Below are positions 59,312 through 64,000 of a stretch of 64,000 bases of DNA, in pieces. The notes beneath the pieces were generated by a model. It saw nothing but the letters and a program-made list of their open reading frames with translations. It ran no database searches and was not told where the DNA came from. Location: contig NZ_JBBPFS010000010.1 in assembly GCF_038069765.1 (NCBI RefSeq), positions 1 to 64,000 of the forward strand. Reading direction: 5' to 3'. A program made the translations under genes and the position numbers. The stretch comes from Arthrobacter_B sp038069765 (GTDB lineage: Bacteria > Actinomycetota > Actinomycetes > Actinomycetales > Micrococcaceae). The first letter of the stretch is position 1. The number at the start of each line of letters is the position of its first letter.

Positions 59312-59817
59312 GCCGGCTGTTCCGATGCCGCTTCCGCAGGGGCCGCAGCGCCGCCGAAGGACTCCAGGGCGGGGCCGGTGAGGCGGTACGTGGTCCACTC
59401 GTCCTGCGGACGGGCCCCCAGCGAGTTATAAAAACGGATGGACGGCTCGTTCCAGTTCAGCACGCACCATTCCACCCGGGCATACCCGCGCTCGACGGCG
59501 ATTTCCGCCAGCGTGAGCAGCAGCGCCTTCCCGGCGCCCTTGCCCCGGGCCGCCGGGCGGACGTACAGGTCCTCCAGGTAGATGCCGTGCACGCCCTCCC
59601 AGGTGGAGTAGTTCAGGAACCAGAGTGCAAAACCCTGCACTTCTCCGGCTTCCTCGGCAACGTGGGCAAAGATGGCCGGATGCTCCCCGAACAGGTTCTT
59701 CTCCAGATCCTGCACCGTGTTCTTGACGGCATGCGGTTCTTTTTCGTAAATCGCCAGGTCGTGGATGAGTTCAAGGATGACAGGGACGTCTTCGGGGCGT
59801 GCGGGGCGGATCTGCAT
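59308..59817 (-). CDS. GNAT acetyltransferase (diamine/spermidine-acetyltransferase-like)
   Basis: A 169-residue GNAT protein: IRPARPEDVPVILELIHDLAIYEKEP at the start, IYLEDLYVRPAARGKGAGKALL for acetyl-CoA, and VEWCVLNWNEPSIRFYNSLGA with the final Tyr. This N-terminal pattern and WxLNWNxP are shared with SSAT-type N1-acetyltransferases acting on polyamines or thialysine. TAGGCT lies 6 nt before ATG 59817. It starts 9 bp after the end of the helicase gene and is coupled to the downstream peptidase. Confidence 0.92.
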   Translation of the reverse strand: MQIRPARPEDVPVILELIHDLAIYEKEPHAVKNTVQDLEKNLFGEHPAIFAHVAEEAGEVQGFALWFLNYSTWEGVHGIYLEDLYVRPAARGKGAGKALLLTLAEIAVERGYARVEWCVLNWNEPSIRFYNSLGARPQDEWTTYRLTGPALESFGGAAAPAEAASEQPA

Positions 59818-59823
59818 GGCTTC

Positions 59824-59829
59824 AGCCTA
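59824..59829 (-). promoter_or_regulatory. -10 box (TAGGCT) for the GNAT-peptidase pair
   Basis: On the minus strand it ends 6 nt before ATG 59817; it overlaps the end of the helicase gene. Confidence 0.45.
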
Positions 59830-62373
59830 ATCGAGGCGGCCCGCGTGGATCACCTTGATGACGGGAGCTCCGGCGTCGTCCGACGCCGCGAGGTCAACCT
59901 CGGCATTGATGCCCCAGTCCAAGTGGTTGGCCGGATCCTTGAAGATCTGCCGCACCTCCCATTTGCCCGGAAGCTCCTTGATGATCAACAGGTTCGGCCC
60001 GCGCCCGTCGGGGCCGTCGTCGATGTCCTCATGTTCCTCGAAGTAGGCATCGAGCACGTCGGCCCAGCGGTCGGCGTCCCAGCCGGCGTCGCCGTCGAGC
60101 TCGCCCAGGGCGCGGTCGTCCTCATCGGCGAAGAGCTTCACCCGCTGGAACATTTCGTTGCGGACCATGACCCGGAAGGCCCGCACATTGGCGGTGAGGC
60201 GATCCGGCACCGGAGGCAGGACCGGTTCAGCCGAGGCGTCCGGGTTGATGCCGTTGGTGAGCTCCTCCCATTCGTCCAGCAGGGAGGAGTCGGTCTGCCG
60301 GACCAGCTCGCCCAGCCACTCGATGATGTCTTCCAGGTCTTCACGGAGCCGCTCCGGCGGCACTGTGTGCAGCAGCGCCTTGTAGGTGTCCGAGAGGTAG
60401 CGCAGCAGCACCCCTTCGGAGCGGGCCAGGGAGTAGAACTGCACGTACTCGCCGAAGCTCATGGCGCGTTCGTACATGTCCCGGACGATGGACTTGGGGC
60501 TCAGCTCGAACTCCCCGAGCCACGGGGCACCCGAGCGGTATACCTCGAAGGACTGCTCCAGCAGCTCCGCCAGCGGCTGCGGATAGGTGACTTCCTCCAG
60601 CAGGGCCATCCGCTCGTCGTATTCGATGCCCTGGGACTTCATGGCGGCGATCGCCTCGCCGCGGGCCTTCTTCTCCTGAGCGGAGAGGACCTGCCGGGGC
60701 TTTTCCATGATCGCTTCGATCACGGACACCACGTCCAGGGCGTAGGACGGACTGTCCGGGTCCAGGATCTCCAGGGAGGCCATCGCAAAGGGGGACAGCG
60801 GCTGGTTCAGGGCGAAGTTCGGCTGCAGATGCACCTTCAGGCGGACGGTGCGGCCGTCGGCGTCGGGCTCGGGCAGCACCTCCACAATGCCGGCGGTCTT
60901 CAGCTCGCGGTAGATGCTCAGCGCTTTTTTCATCAGCGCCAGCTGCGAGGACCGGGTCTCGTGGTTGTTGGTGAGCAGCTTCTTGGCAGCCGTGAACGGA
61001 TCGCCAGGACGTTCCAGCAGGTTCAGCAGCATGGAGTGGGTGATGTTGAAGCTGGAGGTCAGCGGCTCCGGGGTCCCGTCCACCAGCTTCTCGAAGGTGG
61101 GCTTGCCCCAGGACACAAAGCCGGCCTGCGGCTTCTTCTTCACCACCTGGCGCAGTTTCTTCTGGTCGTCGCCGAACTTGGCGTGCGCCTTGGCCATCGC
61201 CTTCACGTTTTCAATGACGTGTTCCGGTGCCTGCACGACGACGGTGCCCGCCGTGTCGTAGCCGGCCCGCCCGGCGCGGCCCGCGATCTGGTGGAACTCG
61301 CGGACCTTCAGCGGCCGGGTCCGGGTGCCGTCGTACTTGGACAGCGCGGTGATCAGCACGGTGCGGATGGGTACATTGATGCCGACGCCGAGGGTGTCGG
61401 TGCCGCAGATGACCTTCAGCAGCCCGGCCTGGGCCAGCTGCTCCACCAGACGGCGGTACTTGGGCAGCATGCCGGCGTGGTGCACGCCGATGCCGTGCCG
61501 GACCAGCCTGTTCAGGGTCTTCCCGAATCCCGGGGCAAACCGGAACCCGGCAATCAGCTCGGCAATCTTGTCCTTTTCCTCGCGGGTGCAGACGTTGATG
61601 CTCATCAGGGCCTGGGCCCGGTCAATGGCTTCGATCTGGGAGAAGTGCACCACGTAGACCGGAACCTGCTTGGTGGCCAGCAGCTCCTCCAGGGACTCCT
61701 GCACCGGGGTTTCCACGTAGTAGTAGTGCAGCGGGATGGGGCGCTGCACCGAGGAGACCGTGACCGTGTCCCGGTTGGTGAGCTCGCTGAGTTCGTTCGC
61801 GATCCGGGTCATGTCGCCCAGGGTGGCGGACATCAGCAGGAACTGGGCCTGCGGCAGCTCCAGCAGCGGAACCTGCCAGGCCCAGCCGCGCTGCGGGTCG
61901 GAATAGAAATGGAATTCGTCCATGATCACGGTGCCGAGGTCCGCGTCGGGGCCTTCGCGCAGGGCAATGTTGGCCAGGATCTCCGCGGTGCAGCAGATGA
62001 TCGGGGCGTCCTTGTTCACGGAGGAGTCGCCGGTGACCATCCCGACGTTCTCGGCACCGAAGATCTCGCACAGTGCGAAGAACTTCTCCGACACCAGGGC
62101 CTTGATGGGCGCGGTGTAGTAGCTGCGCTCGTCGTGCGCCATGGCGTGGAAGTGTGCCGCGATGGCCACCATGGACTTGCCCGAGCCGGTGGGGGTGGCC
62201 AGGATGACGTTGTTGCCCGTCACCAGCTCCATCACCGCTTCATCCTGCGCCGGGTACAGCGACATGCCCCGGCTCTCGACCCATTCCAGGAAGGACGTGT
62301 ACGTCTCGTCGGGGTCGATGGTGCGGGTACTGGACGGGCCGGAGGCAAGCTGTTCAAGAAGTTTCATGTCCAT
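59827..62373 (-). CDS. Ski2-like DEAD/DEAH-box RNA helicase with DUF3516-type C-terminus
   Basis: An 848-residue SF2 helicase. Motif I is ILATPTGSGKSMVA (about 55-68), motif Ia is APIKALVSEK, motif II is VIMDEFHFY (DEFH, not DExH of the classical type), motif III is LLMSATLGDM, and motif VI is FHQIAGRAGRAGYD. Residues about 430-848 form the long actinobacterial C-terminal region (DUF3516). Relatives belong to the Ski2/Mtr4 group; a role in RNA turnover is likely but not shown. TAGTCT lies close to the start (3 nt before ATG 62373, 9 nt before ATG 62367), so the exact start is uncertain. Confidence 0.93.
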   Translation of the reverse strand: MDMKLLEQLASGPSSTRTIDPDETYTSFLEWVESRGMSLYPAQDEAVMELVTGNNVILATPTGSGKSMVAIAAHFHAMAHDERSYYTAPIKALVSEKFFALCEIFGAENVGMVTGDSSVNKDAPIICCTAEILANIALREGPDADLGTVIMDEFHFYSDPQRGWAWQVPLLELPQAQFLLMSATLGDMTRIANELSELTNRDTVTVSSVQRPIPLHYYYVETPVQESLEELLATKQVPVYVVHFSQIEAIDRAQALMSINVCTREEKDKIAELIAGFRFAPGFGKTLNRLVRHGIGVHHAGMLPKYRRLVEQLAQAGLLKVICGTDTLGVGINVPIRTVLITALSKYDGTRTRPLKVREFHQIAGRAGRAGYDTAGTVVVQAPEHVIENVKAMAKAHAKFGDDQKKLRQVVKKKPQAGFVSWGKPTFEKLVDGTPEPLTSSFNITHSMLLNLLERPGDPFTAAKKLLTNNHETRSSQLALMKKALSIYRELKTAGIVEVLPEPDADGRTVRLKVHLQPNFALNQPLSPFAMASLEILDPDSPSYALDVVSVIEAIMEKPRQVLSAQEKKARGEAIAAMKSQGIEYDERMALLEEVTYPQPLAELLEQSFEVYRSGAPWLGEFELSPKSIVRDMYERAMSFGEYVQFYSLARSEGVLLRYLSDTYKALLHTVPPERLREDLEDIIEWLGELVRQTDSSLLDEWEELTNGINPDASAEPVLPPVPDRLTANVRAFRVMVRNEMFQRVKLFADEDDRALGELDGDAGWDADRWADVLDAYFEEHEDIDDGPDGRGPNLLIIKELPGKWEVRQIFKDPANHLDWGINAEVDLAASDDAGAPVIKVIHAGRLD

Positions 62374-62542
62374 ACCAGACTATCGGGCGCGGCAGCGCAC
62401 TGCAGACCGCCGGCAGGCAGCGGCTCGAGGAACTGCCGCACCTGACTCCATCCGGGGCGGGATTGAAACCTGGAATGCTTCCTTAGTTTGTGATTCAGGG
62501 ATAGACGAGGACGACTGCGCGACCGCGCTCCAGTAAACGGCC

Positions 62543-63316
62543 CTACGAAGCTCCGGACCACAGGAGGAAACCGCTCAGATCACTGAGCGGGGACATAGCG
62601 CCATAAGGTGAACCGTCATCGGCCGGCTTCACCTTCCAATCTCCGTCCATCCACCGCATGGACATGGATATCCGGGCGAGAACTCCTTTGCCGGTTTCGA
62701 AGGCAAGATCCAGGTTGGCTTCTGAGGGGGTATACGACTTCACGACGAAGCCACGCACCTGGATCGGCGAGCTGTCTCCCGAGGTCACACCTTTAGCTGC
62801 ATCTTTCACGGCGGCGTCCCGCCCGGTGCCGGGGACAAGCAGTTTGTCCGACGCTTTCGCCACCACCTCGGGAGAACCGGAGGAGCCAAGGGCCGCAACG
62901 TTCATCGCTGCGTACAGTGCACCGGCCGGGGAGTTGGCGAAGCACGAGCGGAAGCCGTCCTCCTCAGTTATTCCTGGGCCGAAGGTCCTCGGGTCAGTCG
63001 GTGCTGCCATTGCGTCCACCAACTCCCAGTTCGATGTCGGAGCTGTAGCCAGCGCCAGCTCATCGGTCAGCGGCAAACCACAGATACTCTCCCTGCTGAC
63101 GTTGTTGTCATCGCTTGAGCTGGAAGGGGGAGCCCCTGAATCGGAGCTGCTGCCCGAGGTTGGGGGTGGAGCAGACTGCGCTGTGTCTTCACCTTTGGGG
63201 AGCAGGAGAATGACTACTAGGGCGGCAATGAGTGCGGCCACCAGGGCGGCTGAAATGATGAAACCCGGCTTGGTGAAAGGGTTGGTTTCGGCGGTGCCGT
63301 CTGGCGACTGACTCAT
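62543..63316 (-). CDS. Membrane-anchored extracellular protein of unknown function (resembles conjugative-element proteins)
   Basis: A 257-residue protein: cytoplasmic N-terminus of about 18 residues, one helix (IISAALVAALIAALVVILLL, about 20-39), a Ser/Pro-rich linker (about 45-72), then a globular domain. That domain (CGLPLTDELALATAP, TFGPGITEEDGFRSCFANSPAGALYAA) resembles the small membrane-anchored proteins found in the transfer regions of actinobacterial integrative conjugative elements. I cannot confirm this without a search. AAAGG lies upstream. No other transfer gene is in the window, so it may be a stray or the edge of an element. Confidence 0.7.
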   Translation of the reverse strand: MSQSPDGTAETNPFTKPGFIISAALVAALIAALVVILLLPKGEDTAQSAPPPTSGSSSDSGAPPSSSSDDNNVSRESICGLPLTDELALATAPTSNWELVDAMAAPTDPRTFGPGITEEDGFRSCFANSPAGALYAAMNVAALGSSGSPEVVAKASDKLLVPGTGRDAAVKDAAKGVTSGDSSPIQVRGFVVKSYTPSEANLDLAFETGKGVLARISMSMRWMDGDWKVKPADDGSPYGAMSPLSDLSGFLLWSGAS

Positions 63317-63456
63317 TGTGAACCTTTCGCTACTAGTGCTGGGGTTTGGCCGAAGGCGCGGACGGTGCCCGCGGGCCCGGTGATGATGATGCAGCCGAGA
63401 AGAACCCGGCGGAATCCGCTGCTGCGCTGAACCGGGATGCGCCGCCCATGGTCCAT
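63313..63456 (-). CDS. Possible small membrane protein, coupled micro-ORF
   Basis: 47 residues. The ATG overlaps the stop of the 21-codon ORF upstream (TGATG) and its own stop overlaps the start of the membrane-anchored gene (ATGA). One hydrophobic stretch is present (VLLGCIIITGPAGTV). The double coupling argues for translation; the sequence is not recognised. Confidence 0.4.
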   Translation of the reverse strand: MDHGRRIPVQRSSGFRRVLLGCIIITGPAGTVRAFGQTPALVAKGSQ

Positions 63457-63521
63457 CACTGCCAAAAGACTTCGGCCGGATCCGGCTCTGCGGCGGAATC
63501 CCTGCGCTTGAAAAGATTCAT
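63456..63521 (-). CDS. Possible 21-residue micro-ORF, or start of a disrupted gene
   Basis: The ATG at 63521 has AAAGGAAGAT immediately upstream. The peptide starts MNLFKRRDSAAEPDP and ends at TGA. The same frame continues open for another 40 codons after the TGA, so it could be a small gene broken by a nonsense change. Confidence 0.35.
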   Translation of the reverse strand: MNLFKRRDSAAEPDPAEVFWQ

Positions 63522-63699
63522 ATCTTCCTTTCCCGGAAATCCCCTATGCCGCCCGCCCCGAACCTACCAGCGGACAGACGCGCGGATCTGCGCCGACGCG
63601 CTGTGGCCGCCCGGGCCCGGTTGGTCAGCGGTTGCCGGCCTGCCCCCAGCAGGCGTGACCCCGGATGAAGGCCGGCAGCTGCCGGGCCCGTCCCTTTGC

Positions 63700-63705
63700 T
63701 AGGCT
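63700..63705 (+). promoter_or_regulatory. -10 box (TAGGCT) for the tam-like gene
   Basis: It ends 7 nt before ATG 63713, with no SD. Confidence 0.5.
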
Positions 63706-63712
63706 CGGCGGC

Positions 63713-64000
63713 ATGAAATGGGATCCCCGGAAGTACACACAGTTCTCCTCGCACCGCGACCGGCCGTTTTTCGACCTCACGGCCCGCATTGCCGCCGACA
63801 ACCCGCGCAGGGTTGTTGACCTGGGCTGCGGTCCTGGGCCGTTGACGGCGGCGCTCGCCTCCCGCTGGCCCGGCGCACGGGTCACGGGCGTCGACTCCTC
63901 GCAGGACATGGTGGAGCAGGCCCGTGCACTGGAGCAGGCCCCGGACAATCTGGACTTTGTACAGGCGGGCATCGAGGACTGGGATCCGGAGCCCGGAACG
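63713..64000 (+). CDS. tam: Trans-aconitate 2-methyltransferase-like protein (N-terminal part, runs off the right edge)
   Basis: 96 residues are visible. MKWDPRKYTQFSSHRDRPFFDLTARI is the family N-terminus, VVDLGCGPGPLTAALASRWP is SAM motif I, and VTGVDSSQDMVEQAR with FVQAGIEDWDP are the next two SAM-site segments. Tam methylates trans-aconitate, an inhibitor formed from the TCA intermediate cis-aconitate. The remaining two-thirds lies outside the window. Confidence 0.88.
   Translation, partial: MKWDPRKYTQFSSHRDRPFFDLTARIAADNPRRVVDLGCGPGPLTAALASRWPGARVTGVDSSQDMVEQARALEQAPDNLDFVQAGIEDWDPEPGT

Noticed and set aside
59284..62445. 1053-codon plus-strand frame opposite the helicase
   Set aside because: The minus strand encodes an intact Ski2-like helicase and GNAT enzyme; the plus frame is Val/Gly/His-rich without motifs.
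1..64000. CRISPR arrays, rRNA operons, replication origin
   Set aside because: No regularly spaced repeats, no rRNA sequence and no DnaA-box cluster were seen.

Overview
The window comes from a high-GC Gram-positive actinobacterium, most likely Arthrobacter or a close relative in the Micrococcaceae. The signs are a strong G/C third-position bias, many GTG starts, a DUF222-type protein at the left edge, the housekeeping order polA / Eis-like acetyltransferase / rpsA / coaE / uvrB / terC, and many genes whose start codon sits 6-7 nt after a TAG-type -10 box, which indicates leaderless mRNAs. Most of the window is ordinary chromosome. No rRNA, complete insertion sequence, integrase or CRISPR array was seen.

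Layout. 1-5.1 kb: a DUF222 fragment, a decayed-looking gap, a small monooxygenase/NAD(P)-binding pair, an arginase-fold protein with a changed metal motif and an ABC-F ATPase. 5.2-14.2 kb: a small membrane protein, an N5-(carboxyethyl)ornithine synthase-like enzyme, a carboxylesterase, lpdA, a DUF4389 membrane protein, a VOC protein and an MFS exporter with an internal duplication. 14.4-21.1 kb: a hot-dog thioesterase, an SDR whose N-terminus looks like a GH3 tail, a GH3 beta-glucosidase convergent to it, an AarF/UbiB kinase and a second SDR. 21.1-25.4 kb: a gadB-gadC-glsA operon, which would turn glutamine into glutamate plus ammonia and then glutamate into GABA, exporting GABA through the antiporter; this is a complete acid-resistance route. 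25.7-33.4 kb: Hsp20, an MFS transporter with two C-terminal beta-sandwich repeats, a Pit phosphate transporter with a small partner, a histidine phosphatase, an Old Yellow Enzyme, a DHFR-like protein and a PaaI thioesterase. 33.4-39.4 kb: polA, an Eis-like acetyltransferase and rpsA with a textbook terminator.

39.5-46.8 kb is a beta-glucoside (probably cellobiose) utilisation cluster on the minus strand: a lipoprotein binding protein, two permeases, a GH1 beta-glucosidase, a LacI-family repressor and a Gfo/Idh/MocA oxidoreductase. Its promoter is well formed (TTGACA, 17 bp, TAGGGT) and is bracketed by two identical 14-bp palindromes that resemble CebR-type operators. 46.8-49.6 kb looks more accessory: an unknown protein with an inverted repeat inside its promoter, a CPBP-like membrane protein lacking the glutamate motif, a 500-bp gap and a GNAT enzyme.

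49.6-57.9 kb: an rRNA methyltransferase, a YigZ/IMPACT protein, coaE and uvrB, then terC behind a yybP-ykoY (Mn2+) riboswitch. Between uvrB and the riboswitch lies a two-gene block, an unknown protein with a C-terminal membrane hairpin translationally coupled to a NUDIX hydrolase. It is flanked by near-identical ~70-bp direct repeats, each starting at a gene's stop codon. This is the best candidate in the window for an undescribed, recently inserted system. 58-64 kb: a proline-iminopeptidase-like hydrolase, a GNAT enzyme, a Ski2-like helicase, a membrane-anchored protein with two coupled micro-ORFs upstream, and the start of a tam-like methyltransferase.
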